DNA from: Castanea sativa
Lineage: Eukaryota > Streptophyta > Magnoliopsida > Fagales > Fagaceae
Direction: 5' to 3'
Length of the DNA: 64,000 bases
NCBI RefSeq assembly: GCF_040712315.1
Contig: NC_134024.1
Coordinates: forward strand, 25,680,658-25,744,657
In this document: positions 12,701 to 22,068 of the stretch, one piece after another
How the letters are laid out: each line of letters opens with the position of its first letter
How positions within the stretch are numbered: position 1 is the first letter of the stretch
The notes under the pieces: generated by a model
The model's database searches: none
What the model was told of the DNA's origin: nothing
What the model saw: the letters and a program-made list of their open reading frames with translations, nothing else
Made by a program: the position numbers and the translations under genes

Positions 12701-15700
12701 TATTAAGTAAAAGAAAATTAGGATTGAAAGGGAGATTGTTGCAAAGTTTGTTACAAAATCAACTATAGATGATTTTTGTTATTTAAAAGAATGTTGAATT
12801 CTATTTGTAAATGATTAAGTTAAAATGTATTAATAAACGGTTTTTTTCTTCTTCTCTCTTTTGTTGATATTTACTTAACATTAAATATATGCTAATTTGT
12901 ATTTTAAAATTTTTTTTATTGAGCTTTGCCCCCCCCCCCGAAAATTTAGATCCTGGTTTTGTGCCTACCAAGAGTTAACCTTATACCAATGCTATAACAG
13001 TTAAAACGGCTAAGTTATGATTTTTCATAACATTATTGTTGGCAGTATTCCATAACAAAATTTGTTGTAATTCTATGAATTTATTTCATTGTATTTTGTG
13101 AGATTTAATTATAATGGGTTTAGTCTTAAGTTGGTAGAGATAGCTATTGCAAGTAAATTGCAACTAGCTTTCATGAGTAACTTGCAACTTGGCTAAATCG
13201 CAAAGTGACCCGTGAAATGCTCTGACAGCTGGAATTTTTGTGTGACTCTTCATATCTTTCACCCACATTATCTATATATATATATGTCCTCATTACCCAT
13301 AAAATTGTAAAGAAACTATTAGATAAACAACCTAGAGAGATTAAGGTTTTTAGAACACCCACCTTTTAGAGAGAGCTACTCATCCTCAAGAGAGAAATCT
13401 CAAGAGAAATCCTTGTAGTTTCTTCTCCTCCCCTCTTCTATTGTCATAATTTGAGAAGAGATTTTTATCCAAATACAACTCACACACAATCTAAGTGTTG
13501 CAGGGGTTTTAGAGCTTGAAAAGTTTTGGGTCTTTGCCAAATTAAGCCGATAAGGCTTGGCGGTACAATCAAGCAATATTGCAAGATTCGAGAAGCTAAT
13601 GAAGATAAGACTCCAAGAAGTCCGTTGGAAGCTGGAACTTGGAGAGCTCAAGTACTTTGGTAGATTAGGCTTGAGAGGTCTCTTGGGTTATCTTTGTACT
13701 CCAACTTATTCACTAATGGATCTGTTATGTTCTAAATATTTAGGACTAAATGTTTAGGTTCTAATTTTATGTATGTTGGGAAACTGAGTATAATAACATG
13801 TCTAGTATAAGATATTTATGTCTTAGAATAGGTTTAGACATTGCTCAAAATTATTCAAATTAAGATTCAAGAACATTCGAGTCGTAGAAAGAAGAATTCA
13901 GAAACTGCAATACTTGATCGATCAAGTGTGTCCTTCGATCGATCGAGACACGAATTCTGTAGATTTTAAAGAAGGCCCAAAAGCCCGCGAAACGTTTAGG
14001 ATTTGAGTCCAACACTACTAGGTATAATAACAAAACCCTAATACACGTTTTCAAGGTTTTGTGAGTTATTGCTGTGAGATCTATGAGGTTCTGTAATCTT
14101 CAAACTCAACAAGCATCTATTAGAGATTAGATTAATATTGCATGAACTAGTGGAATTAAGTTGCTGCAACAAGATCAACTATTGTTGATGATCTAAAGCT
14201 TTGAGTGGAGATCTCAAAGTCACAAACAGGTTCGTTTTTGTGCAACAAATTCAAAATAGAAGAGTCCATGGATTCGAAGTTGCGTGTGGTCACATGAGTA
14301 AGTACTACAAGAAGTAACATTAGATTTAAGGTCAAGTCTACTGTAAAAACTTCCATTCTATTAGTAAATTGTTGCCTTGTGGATTATTTAAGTTAAATCC
14401 ACACTAGATATTTTTACCTTGAAATTGGACGATTTCATTGATTTTCTTAGGTCATCATATTGCTTGTGCACTTTACTTTTCTGCTATTTGTGATATGATT
14501 TATTATTGTTTAACCTAAATCGGAATAATTAACCTAAGTAATGACATGGCTAATAAATTAGGTCAAACAAACTGTGTTTTTCAAGGGTCTAAAAACTAAC
14601 AGGATCAATTTGGCTTAAAGGGCCGCGGAGAGATTTTTATGCCTATTTCTTCGGTTTTCCTCTTCAATAACACATCACATGCTATCTTGGGTTTGATTTT
14701 CTTTTGCCTACTGCCTTTTACATTATTGACTTCCACATATTTGTTCATTCATGCAATTATTGAATGCTTCAATTAATTAATTTGCTAATCATGTATATTC
14801 CGCATTAAGTGTGTTAAGCTTAAAATTAATCAAGCCCTAATTAAAATTTAGGGGTCTTAATTAGGTCTAGTAATTAGACTATCAAGCTTTCAAAAACTAC
14901 TACAAATTTTATTACAAAATGTTATCAAACTGACAGTGGCATAATAATAATATAATATGCCATTCAAGTTAGCTATATTTTTATCCAATTTTGTGTGAGG
15001 CTTTGGTTTACATACTTATTGTACATCTTTGAAAATTAATTACCTGGTAAATCTGATCCTCATGGAATGGAAGGAGCAAGATTGGGTGGGTTGGTATCAC
15101 AATGGACTCTCAAAATTGTGTTCGATTTAAATTAGCTATGTGATCATGCATGAATTAAGTTGTAGTGCAATCAGTGAATAGAAGAACAGAATTAAAAACA
15201 AAAAACAACAGAGAAAGCACCTGATATCTCTGAGATCAAATTATGAAAGATTTCGTTGAATTTATGCTTCTGACCAGTAATAGTAGCACCATGTTGAATA
15301 TAACCATATCTGTGCTGATCTTCTTTCTTTCTAACTAGAAGAGGCTTTTCTTAGACAAATTGAGTGGTAAGAAGTGTTACCTTCTTCCTGCAAGGGAGTT
15401 GACCATTGAATCGGGTGACATTCTCTCATATTGGAAATGGGTTTCACTTCCTCCTCCTGAATCCAGGTCTCGACATAAATCCAACTCTGTTCCTACTCTA
15501 TTTTAGCATTCCTTTTTTTATTTTAGGCTTTTCATTTAGTTCTTAATTCTGTACATTGTAAAAACTAAACAGATTCCCAGAGGTAGCTGAACTTAATTTT
15601 GTGGCTTTGTTTGACATCTCTGGCAAGATGAGTACTTCCATGCTGTCTCCGAAAACAAGCTATGCTGCTTACCTTGTGTACAAGTTGACAAAGGAAGCCT

Positions 15701-16017
15701 TTGGATTTGACCGCCCTCGTCTAAGGGCTTCAGTTGGAACTACTGGAGGAGGCGGAGTTTATGAACAGACTGTTGGTTTGGACCTACTTGCCTTGCAACA
15801 AGGGCAGCAAGACCAGGTTGTACTGCCGCAGCAGCAGCAGCACACTTCACGTCCCAAGGAGAGAGAGGATGGATGGTTAGAGATTGAGTTGGGTCAATTT
15901 TTCAATGGGGGAGGAGAAGATGATGAACTACAGTTTGGACTTAAGGAGGTAAAATCTTTTTCTGTGAAGTCTGGCCTTATTGTTGCAGGGATCGAGATCA
16001 TGCCAACAAAGGGTTAA
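763..16017 (+). CDS. F-box protein with PP2-B (phloem protein 2-like) domain, gene 1, three exons
   Basis: Proposed exons are 763-1065, 15339-15466 and 15573-16017 (876 nt, 291 residues). Junctions are GT-AG and the phases close (303 = 3x101; 128 + 445 = 3x191). Exon 1 has the F-box (LPEGCISEIVSWTSPKDACR, then VSPKFRKAAESDVVW...FLPSDY). Exons 2-3 have PP2 motifs ([53 protein letters not shown]). Such proteins are known as substrate adaptors of SCF ubiquitin ligases with a lectin-like C-terminus; the substrate is unknown. A longer reading starting at 739 begins with GTG, so ATG 763 was chosen. Exon 2 could instead start at 15342, which removes one Lys. Oddities: intron 1 is 14.3 kb because of retroelements; exon 2 has Ser where genes 2-4 have Trp (IESGD against IVWGN/IIWGD). 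'aataaa' at about 16052 may be the poly(A) signal. Whether it is spliced across the large intron is not known. Confidence 0.82.
1066..1882 (+). other. Gene 1 intron 1, 5' part
   Basis: The intron begins with GTATTT directly after the Lys-Lys codons that also end exon 1 of gene 2. It is AT-rich non-coding sequence with a C-rich patch at about 1326-1340. A similar C-tract with 'aaaatttagatcc' lies at 12932-12955 on the other side of the gypsy element. No coding potential is seen. The last five bases (1878-1882, agtaa) are the gypsy target duplication. Confidence 0.6.
1878..1882. repeat. Target-site duplication of gypsy element, left copy
   Basis: The sequence is agtaa, repeated exactly at 12571-12575. 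Five bases is the size expected for Ty3/gypsy integrase. Confidence 0.9.
1883..2576 (+). repeat. 5' LTR of the Tat-type gypsy element
   Basis: This 694-bp LTR pairs with 11877-12570 over its whole length. It begins TGTGGGGAG and ends GTGCACTTACA. A TATA-like 'gtatttaagg' at about 2273 followed by an 'aataaagaag' stretch at 2366 are candidate promoter and polyadenylation elements; that assignment is inferred. Confidence 0.92.
2579..2595 (+). other. Primer-binding site of gypsy element
   Basis: TGGCGCCGTCTGTGGGA starts two bases after the 5' LTR. TGG complements the tRNA CCA tail, and TGGCGCCG is the form found in many Tat and Athila elements. The exact primer tRNA was not determined. Confidence 0.8.
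2624..3874 (+). pseudogene. gag of the Tat-type gypsy element, ended by an in-frame stop
   Basis: The frame opens at ATG 2624, 47 bp after the LTR. Residues 1-130 are basic and Ser/Arg-rich. Residues 155-310 are the retrotransposon gag core (GPVAMRWFNGL, FITCSRV, SDRYWEMFNEI). Near the C-terminus is a zinc-knuckle variant C-x2-H-x4-H-x4-C (FCQYHQDVGHTTENC). A TGA at 3872-3874 interrupts a frame that continues unchanged into 3875-4633 (SHLEQLVSEGKLKQ), so the original was one gag-pol frame and this stop is a lesion. The overlapping minus-strand frame 3949-3347 is a shadow. Confidence 0.88.
3875..4636 (+). pseudogene. gag C-terminal tail and aspartic protease of gypsy element
   Basis: This is in the same frame as gag. 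It starts with the linker that follows the zinc knuckle and contains a retropepsin-like domain around DQGSGANIMYPDLFKGL (about 4231-4281), with the D-x-G active-site form, and an AILARPWLHALGAV segment near the end. The first ATG is at 3881, but the frame should be read through from gag. It ends at TAG 4634-4636, again with the frame continuing unchanged on the other side. Confidence 0.8.
4637..6226 (+). pseudogene. Reverse transcriptase and first RNase H of gypsy element
   Basis: This is in frame with gag and protease; the first ATG is at 4664. RT motifs are complete: WRVCVDFTDLNKACPKDSFPMP, FLDAFQGYHQIPL, FITPTGNYHYKVMPFGLKNA, and the catalytic YVDDMVVKS at about 5350. A gypsy-type RNase H follows (PVYYVSKSLNEAEVRYLLLEK...). 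The frame then enters the second, archaeal-type RNase H (DGKSVGVILTPSS) and stops at TAG 6224-6226 after only the first strand of that domain. Confidence 0.9.
6227..6853 (+). pseudogene. RNase H C-terminus and integrase zinc-binding domain of gypsy element
   Basis: This continues frame 2 (first ATG-like codon at 6233). It starts with the end of the second RNase H (HISRSANTHADSLATLATSSA) and runs into the integrase HHCC domain (HEGICGSHTGGRSLAHRALTQGHWWP, KKCDQCQRF). The core of the second RNase H is missing: the N-terminal and C-terminal parts are joined over 6205-6285. Near 6800-6820 the frame shifts by one base, because the conserved core start (WPFAQWGLDIVG) is read in frame 1. Confidence 0.85.
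6817..7683 (+). pseudogene. Integrase core and C-terminal domain of gypsy element
   Basis: In frame 1 the core begins at QWGLDIVGQFPRAAGNK and hits a TGA at 6889-6891, just before LLVGTDYFTKWVEAEPL. The open part runs from 6898. The D,D,E residues are present in WGLDIVG, LISDNGVQFD and YPQGNGQAEAVNK. The C-terminal part (RPLAPGDLVLRKV, SYRLADLD, PRPWNVNNLRRYY) matches Tat and Athila integrases. No chromodomain is seen. Confidence 0.88.
7684..8855. other. 3' region of gypsy element between integrase and antisense gene
   Basis: No sense ORF is supported. The main content is the 151-bp tandem array (7753-8407). A frame at 8374-8637 only reads through the array's last partial unit. The motif 'cctcgga' recurs many times here and also in the LTRs. 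Confidence 0.6.
7753..8407 (+). repeat. 151-bp tandem repeat array, about 4.3 copies, inside gypsy element
   Basis: The phrase 'aagaatcaaacagaaact' starts at 7753, 7904, 8055, 8206 and 8357, exactly 151 bp apart each time. Each unit also has 'tagtcctcggaccacaaac' and 'gggtcctcggacct'. Units differ at only a few bases (for example gccggg against gctggg), so the amplification is recent. Tandem arrays in this position are known in Tat/Ogre-type elements and can seed satellite DNA. Confidence 0.93.
8856..11367 (-). pseudogene. Antisense three-exon gene of the gypsy element (transposase_28 / 'putative gypsy-type transposon' family-like)
   Basis: Three minus-strand frames join through GT-AG splices with matching phase: exon A 11367-10866, exon B 10720-9714, exon C 9635-8856 (2,289 nt, 762 residues). 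Donors are CAG|GTGCG at 10866/10865 and CTG|GTAAG at 9714/9713. Acceptors are TGCAG|AT at 10721/10720 and TGTAG|TCC at 9636/9635. Exon A has a globular region (MTLPMKPVTREYLRNHRLCP, FRVLGSVDALNEQMG, HDVVFMYECHKL) like the antisense product annotated in plant gypsy elements as 'putative gypsy type transposon'. Exon B is acidic then proline- and lysine-rich (PPALPLPPPPPADPKPP, nuclear-signal-like KKKRKAE). Exon C is a long coiled coil and acidic tail. One in-frame TAG lies in exon B at 10574-10572. The function of this product is not known. Confidence 0.68.
11368..11860. other. Gypsy 3' region upstream of polypurine tract
   Basis: No coding sequence is supported. On the minus strand this is the region upstream of the antisense gene, so its promoter would lie here or in the 3' LTR read backwards. 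That is inferred; no clear TATA box was picked out. Confidence 0.45.
11861..11876 (+). other. Polypurine tract of gypsy element
   Basis: The sequence agttttgaggggctat abuts the 3' LTR start. It is the expected plus-strand primer site. Confidence 0.7.
11877..12570 (+). repeat. 3' LTR of the Tat-type gypsy element
   Basis: This is 694 bp, co-linear with 1883-2576 without indels as read by eye, and has about 18 substitutions, mostly transitions. It is followed directly by the target duplication agtaa at 12571-12575. Confidence 0.92.
12576..13717. other. Gene 1 intron 1 between gypsy element and solo LTR
   Basis: No gene is seen. Up to about 13070 it is plain AT-rich intron DNA with a C-tract at 12932-12941. 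From about 13090 to 13717 the sequence is compositionally different (many 'agagagctac', 'cctcctcccctcttc', 'attaagccgataaggc' stretches) and resumes after the solo LTR at 14607. It is probably an older, unclassified LTR-type repeat that hosts the solo LTR. Confidence 0.45.
13723..14601. mobile_element. Solo LTR (879 bp) with perfect 5-bp target duplication
   Basis: It begins TGTTATG and ends AACTAACA, giving the short TGTTA/TAACA inverted ends of an LTR. The flanks repeat ggatc exactly (13718-13722 and 14602-14606). No internal retroelement sequence or second LTR is present, so it is best read as a solo LTR left by LTR-LTR recombination. Its superfamily and orientation are undetermined. It contains 'cgatcgatcaag' and 'cgatcgatcgag' direct motifs near 13916-13946. 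Confidence 0.8.
14607..15338. other. Gene 1 intron 1, 3' part
   Basis: The first part (to about 14935) continues the older repeat interrupted by the solo LTR. From about 15060 the text matches intron sequence of genes 3 and 4 just before their exon 2 ('gaaggagcaagattgggtgg', also at 51861 and 62034), so this is original PP2-B intron DNA. No other gene is seen. Confidence 0.6.
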
Positions 16018-16113
16018 TACAATTTGCCCTTTATCACTACTAAGTAGCATTAAATAAAATTTGTGTTACCATCACCATATCGTGTCAATATCATGGCAGT
16101 TATGTACTGTCAT

Positions 16114-16413
16114 TGTTGAAATTCTTCCACAATCCTAAACCTATATATTCGAGAATTGCTCAACACACAGAGAAGTGAAATGCAGAGCAAGAAGCAGGAA
16201 ATGTGTGAATGAATTCATATATTGATAATTAACATACTCTGTTCTTTATATACTAGATACAGAGGAGTAAAACTGCAATAGAAAACTAAACGCATAACCT
16301 ACAGTTTCTATACACATGGCAACTAACTAAAATATACAACCTACTAAGCTACAAGTCATTTCTTTTACAACTTATGTACACCATTACAGAGTTAATTACA
16401 ACCAATCTCAACA
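16114..16413 (-). repeat. 3' LTR of copia element (element on minus strand)
   Basis: This 300-bp LTR pairs with 22069-22368. On the minus strand a TATA-like 'tatataaag' is seen at about 16246-16254. It is adjacent to the polypurine tract at 16414. Confidence 0.9.
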
Positions 16414-16425
16414 CTCCCCCTCAAG
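16414..16425 (-). other. Polypurine tract of copia element
   Basis: The plus-strand sequence ctccccctcaag reads cttgagggggag on the minus strand, directly before the 3' LTR. Confidence 0.75.
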
Positions 16426-17925
16426 ATGAACTATATATATTTATGAGGTTCATCTTGGGTAGCAAATAATGAAACTGGTTGTGCCCAAGTGCTTTAGTGA
16501 AAAAATTTGCAACTTGATGTCTTGAGGGAACATGGAATGTTTTAATTGTACCATCTTGTATCTTCTCTCGAATAAAATGGTAATCGACTTCTATGTGCTT
16601 TGTTTTTTCATGATACACTAAATTGGCTACTATGTATAAAGCTGCCCTGCTGTCACAATAGAGGGAAGCTGCCTGTTTATGCTTTAATCCAAAATCTTGA
16701 GCAATGAGATGAGCCAAACTATCTCACTTGTTACTGTGGCCATGGCCTTGTACTCGGATTTTGCAAAAGATCTATATACCACATGCTATTTTTTACATTT
16801 CCAAGAAATCAGGGAATCACCAAGGAAAATGTAAAAACTTGAAACAAATCTCCTAGTGTCAGGGCATGCTGCCTAGTCAGCATCACAATATGATTTAAGC
16901 TTCAATTTTGATTCTGTAGAGAGAAATAAATTTTGGCCTGGACTTCTTTTCAAATACTTAAGGATTTTGTAAGCAGCTTGCAAATGAGGCACTTTAGGGG
17001 CAGCCATGAATTGGCTTGATTTGTGTACTACAAAACAAATGTCAGGCCATGTAAGTGTCAAGTACAGCAGCTTTCTTATTAATCTTCAATAGAAAGCTAG
17101 ATCAGGATCATCTTTACCAATAGAATTGCTGAACCTAGCAGATTGCTCCATTGGAATGGTGGCAGGTTTGCTTGCCAATAAACCAGTCTCAAATAGAAGC
17201 TCTAAAGTATACTTTTTTTGGCATAATGACAATCCTTTGGTGGTTCTAGCAACTTCAAGACCTAGAAAATACTTCAAAGTACCTAAGTCCTTGAGTTTGA
17301 ACTTATTGTCTAGGAATTGCTTGAAAACATTGACTACCTCTACATTATTACTAGAAATTAGTATATCATCCACATAGATCAAAAGAATGATGATTGAACC
17401 TTTATTGACCCTAGTAAACACAAAATAATCTGATTTAGATTGAATAAAACCAAGATCAATGATAGTGGATGACAATATGGCAAACCATTGCCTGCTGGCT
17501 TGCTTAAGTCCATATAAGGACTTTGTTAACCTACACACCTCCCCCTTGCTGCCAAAACCTGGTGGAGGAAGCATGTATACCTCTTTATCCAAATCCCCAT
17601 GGAGAAAGGCATTGTTGACATCTAATTGAGTGAGATGTCAACCATACACAGTAGCTAAAGCCAACAAAGTTCTGACTGTCACAAACTTCACTACAAGTGA
17701 GAAAGTTTCAGAAAAATCAACCCCTTCAGTTTGTGTGAAGCCTTTAGCAACCAATCTTGCCTTATACCTCTCAAGAGAACCATCTGCCTTGAGTTTCACC
17801 TTATATTCCCACTTACATCCTATAGGAACTTTACCAGGAGGTAATGGAGTCATCACCCAGTTATGATTGGCCACAAGTGCATCAATTTCAGCTTGCATTG
17901 CAGCTCTCCACAGAGGGTCTTTCAA
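16421..17925 (-). pseudogene. Copia reverse transcriptase and RNase H, broken
   Basis: Minus-strand pieces 17925-17638, 17592-17086, 17061-16873 and 16717-16421 line up as one RT-RNase H region. RT motifs: [20 protein letters not shown] at the start, [34 protein letters not shown] and the catalytic YVDDILIS (about 17376-17353). The RNase H end has YCDSRAALYIVANLVYHEKTKHIEVDYHF and a ...FTKALGHNQFHYLL C-terminus. Stops or frame changes at about 17637-17593, 17085-17062 and 16872-16718 break it. Confidence 0.9.
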
Positions 17926-18234
17926 GGTTTAAGCACAGGTATCTGGTTCCTTAGCAACAGACAAGGCAATAGAAAATATTCTATGTGAAGTGGACAATTT
18001 TCCATATGAAAGAGTGGAAGAAAGTGGATAAAGCATACCTGAGTTGGAAGCAGCAGTGGATTCATGTGACTGAGTTAGTGAAGCTGAAGCCAAGACATGT
18101 GTAGAAACAAGATTGCAATGATAGTGATGGAGGTAAGAAGGTGGATTATGAGGTCTATGAGACCTTCTAATAGGAGCAGGAGCAGTAGTATTAAGGGTAG
18201 GAAAGTCAGATGCAAGAGTTGTAATAGGAGCAGG

Positions 18235-18954
18235 TGTACACACAATTTTCGTAAAAGTTGAATCACATGATCACGAAATAGTGTAACACATAATCAACTT
18301 GTATTTGATTTGTATATATGTGAGTACAATCTTCTATATGAATCTTTACAATGAAAGAGTACAATAAACTCCTCTTATTCGATCTCCAAGAAATGTTACG
18401 ATCCGAAGGGGCTATGAAGCTTGATCTTGAATCGTGCCTTGATGTCTCCAAGTTGAATGAATAGATGAATGTGCTTGATTTGATGCGAGGGCCGTTAGCT
18501 TGATCTCAAACTAGATTAAAGGAGAATCCCCACTTTGATTTGAAGAAGTAGGAATAGGCCTTGATGAACTATGGAATTCTTGCGAACTTTAGAGATGACT
18601 CTCTATTTTAGCAGAGTGTCAGTAGTGTTTTCTCTCTAAGTGTTCTCCCCTTATTTCATATGAGAAGCCTCTATTTATAGGCAACTCAATAGTATTTTTT
18701 ACTTTGGAATCTCTTCTCAGCATTTATTGAGAGTTGAATTATGAATTTAATTTGGCATTTTATTTAATAAGAACCTTCCATATAGGTCTTTTCTTCTGAC
18801 GCTGCCATGTGGCTGTCTTCATTTGATGTTGCCACGTGGCTTGATTTCATTCGATAATCGTCCATGTCATCAATTGAACATTAACTTGATCACAAATATT
18901 TTATCATGAGCAATCAGACGGTTGTGAATACATCATAAAATTTTGATGTCTACA
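18235..18954 (-). mobile_element. 720-bp LTR-like insertion within the copia element
   Basis: The block interrupts the copia coding region and has no similarity to it. Read on the minus strand it begins TGTAGACATC and ends GTGTGTACA, with LTR-type TG...CA ends, and contains a TATA-like 'ctataaatag' at about 18680-18671. No clean target duplication is seen; instead the host copia sequence on both sides is similar ('ttaagggtaggaaagtcag' at 18191 and 'ttaagggcaggaaggtcag' at 18971). A solo LTR in a local tandem repeat is the likeliest reading. Confidence 0.55.
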
Positions 18955-19155
18955 GAAAAAGCAGTGGGATTAAGGGCAGGAAGGTCAGAGGCAAGATTTG
19001 GAACTGAAACAATAGGATTATGGGAATGAGCAGGGTGAGAATCAACCTGATCACGATGAACCAAATCTGGAAATTCATCAGGTGGAACAGCTACATCAAC
19101 TGAAGATAAAGGAGGGGAAAATTCTGCAGAAACTAAAGGAACTTGAACCTGGAAA

Positions 19156-20585
19156 CTACAATGGTTGAGATGGAAACATACAATGATTTATAGGGTAAGA
19201 AGAAGACCCAGAGGTGGCTGTCCAATGCTTAAAAGGAAAAATAGACTCTCTAAAAACAACATCCCTAGAAATGAAACAAGATTTAGTGGAAAAATCATAT
19301 AATTTGTAACCTTTAGAACCAAAAGGATAGCCAAGAATAATGCAAGCTTTGGCTCTAGGGTCAAATTTGGTTCTATTCCTATGCAAGGTAGAAGCAAAGG
19401 ATAAACAACCAAAGACTCTAAAATGATCATAAGCAGGAGGATGACCTAGCAGCTTCTCATAAGGTGTTAAACCATGAAGAAATGGACTAGGTGTTCTATT
19501 TATAAGATAAGTGGCAGTCAAAACACAATCCCAATAAAATTTCAAAGGTAAGTTTACCTAAAACCTTAATGCTCTAGCTACATTCAACAAATGTTGGTGT
19601 TTTCTCTCAACCACTGCATTTTGCTATGGTGTTTCAACACAAGATAATTGGTGTACAACACCTTTAAAAGCATAAAAGGAATCAATGGCAAACTCAGGAC
19701 CATTGTCAATTCTTAAAACCTTAATGGAAGTGTTAAATTGAGTCAAGATCATATTAAAAAAGGACTAAACCAGCAAGGATGCATTAGATTTATTTTTCAT
19801 TAAATAAACCCAAGTGCACCTGTTGCAATCATCTACCAAGTAAGGAAATATTTAGAACCAGACAAAGAAGGAGTGGAATAAGGTCCCCAAATATCAGCAT
19901 TAACTAAATCAAAACAAGAAGAAGATGCAGTGATAGAATGAGGAAATGGAAGTCTCTTTTGTTTAGCCAAAGGAAACACATTGCATTCAAAAGCTTTATT
20001 ATCATTGCAAGAATTGTAGTTAGGTACAATGGATTTCAACAAAGACAATCTTTGTGAAGAAGGATGGCCTAACCTGCAATGCCATAGCCTAAAAACATCA
20101 TTTGAAGAAACAGAAGTACAAGAATGGGCATTGTTTACAGAAACATGGGATGACAGTTTGGACAAAACATCAAAAACAAACTTTGGAAAAGCCATCTGTG
20201 TAGAAGTCTGCAAAATGTAAAGTCCACCTTGCTTCTTACCCAACCCAATCATCCTCCAAAGCTGTAAGTCCTATATAAAACAGTAATGGGAAAGAAAAAT
20301 GCAACAACAGGAAGGATTTTGAGTCAATTTATTGATAGAGACAAGGTTAAAAGAAAAAGATGGAATGCAAAGAACATTTTCAAGAATCAAAGAAGCTGAA
20401 ACTTGCACAGTTCCTATGTGAGTAACCTTAGCCATGTCTCCATTAGGCAACCTAACTGAAATTTGATCAAAAGAAGTAATGGTTTTGAAGAAAGTGGTGG
20501 AATGGACCATGTGATCTGTGGCCCCACTATCAAGTATCCAATCATTAGGATTGAGATGAGAAATATCAACAGTAAAAGAAAACAC
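19156..20585 (-). pseudogene. Copia protease and integrase region, broken
   Basis: Minus-strand pieces 20585-20271, 20252-19833 and 19545-19156 follow copia order. The protease has DWILDSGATDHMVHSTTFF with the D-S-G active site. The pre-integrase zinc region has LWHCRLGHPSSQRLSLL and CNVFPLAKQKRLPF. The integrase core starts at DIWGPYSTPSLSGSKYFLTW and ends with YWDCVLTATYLINRTPS and the typical HLRVFGCLSF-like segment FRVFGCLSFASTLHRNRTKF. The 19832-19546 stretch between them is too damaged to read as one frame. Confidence 0.88.
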
Positions 20586-20705
20586 AGAATACTCTAAAGA
20601 AGGAAAGGACCAAATAATTGAGAGCTCATGACCTTGAAGTCCAATGGAAGGCTGAGCAATGATGTTGGCAACTTAAGGAGTCTCTACAACAATTTCAAGT
20701 GGAGC

Positions 20706-21650
20706 TTAAGTACCAAAATGACAGTGAGAATTTAGCAATCCTATTAGCTGTTGGTATTCTGCCTTGGTCAAGGACACTCCTTCATCTGAACCTTGTTTAA
20801 CAGCAATGATATTGTTGGCAAAGGTAGTTGAACTAGCCTTATTGCCAGGTGGGTAGCCATGGAGTTTATAACACTTATTCACCACATGTCCCATGGCACC
20901 ACAGTGAGTACAGTAAGGTCTCCCAGCCTTGTTTTTGCTAAAATTCTTGGCATTGTTCCTGTTTCCCAAGGCTGCCAAGACTGCAGTTGTGTCAACTTGA
21001 AATTTCTTTCCTACTCCAACCTTTCTTTGCTTTTCATCTTAAAGCAATAGAGAGAAAACCTTGCTTAAAGGAGGGATAGGATCCATGAGTAGAATCTGTC
21101 CCCTTACTGCAGAATAGGTATTATTCAGCCTCATTAGAAAGGACATTGTACAATCTTCCACTTGATGACCACAAGTACAATTTCTGTAGGCAGTGAATTC
21201 ATCCCAAATACCCTTGAATTTGGTGTAATAGGCATTGACAGACATATCTTCTTGTGCCAAAGAACTAACCTCTTTTCTCAGCTCAAAGATCCTAGGTCCA
21301 TTACCTTGGGAAAACCTAAATTGCAAATCAACTCAAACCTCCCTTGCTGTCTTGAAGTAAACTAGACTGGGCTGCAAATCCTTGGTGATTGAATTGAAAA
21401 GTTAAGCTAAAACCATGCTATTAAACTTATACCAAGCTATATAGCATGGATGATCAGGTGATTGGGGTTTTGGTAGTGAACCATCAACAAACCCAATTTT
21501 AGTTTTGGCATCCAATGAAAGACATTCCACAAGAAGGGACATATCGGGGTTATCACTGCTAGTCAAGAAATACGGACTAGAGGGATTTTCCCATGGTTGA
21601 ACAACATGGTGAGCAACAGGTACAGAGGTACTAGAAGCAACATCAACCAT
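20706..21650 (-). pseudogene. Copia gag, broken
   Basis: Pieces 21650-21402, 21326-21039 and 20978-20706 form the gag. The start MVDVASSTSVPVAHHV was chosen because the upstream in-frame stretch to 21710 is leader-like. The N-terminal part matches plant copia gag (NPSSPYFLTSSDNPDMSLL, KIGFVDGSLPKPQSPDHPCY). The middle has LRKEVSSLAQEDMSVNAYYT. The C-terminal piece has a CCHC zinc knuckle (YCTHCGAMGHVVNKCYKLHGYP). Frame breaks separate all three. Confidence 0.85.
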
Positions 21651-22052
21651 TTTCAACACAAAGAAAACCAAAACAATGAAATCCAAACACAATAGCCTCA
21701 ACCACATCAATCAAGAACCTTCTTGATGCCAAATCAATGAAATCCAAACACAATGGCCTCAAACCACGTTAATCAAGAACCTTCTTGGACAAAAGGAATC
21801 AATCTCAGAACTATATCAGTCAAACAAACCCAAGAAAATAAAAACTACAATTAAGCAATTGAAGAACCCTAAATTAGGAACCAATTATGGGATTTTCAAT
21901 TAAGCAATCAAAAAAACCCTAGATCAAGATTTAGAAGAGAAATGAAGTGCAAGAATAAAAAAGAAACACAGAAGAAAATTTGTTTGATTCGCGAGAAAGC
22001 ACTAAAGAAAAGAACGAAGAAAATTCAAAGAATACCAGAGGAAATTGATTCT

Positions 22053-22068
22053 CTGAGCTCTGATACCA
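22053..22068 (-). other. Copia primer-binding site (initiator tRNA-Met type)
   Basis: On the minus strand TGGTATCAGAGCTCAG directly follows the 5' LTR. This is the standard copia primer site complementary to the initiator methionine tRNA. Confidence 0.92.
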
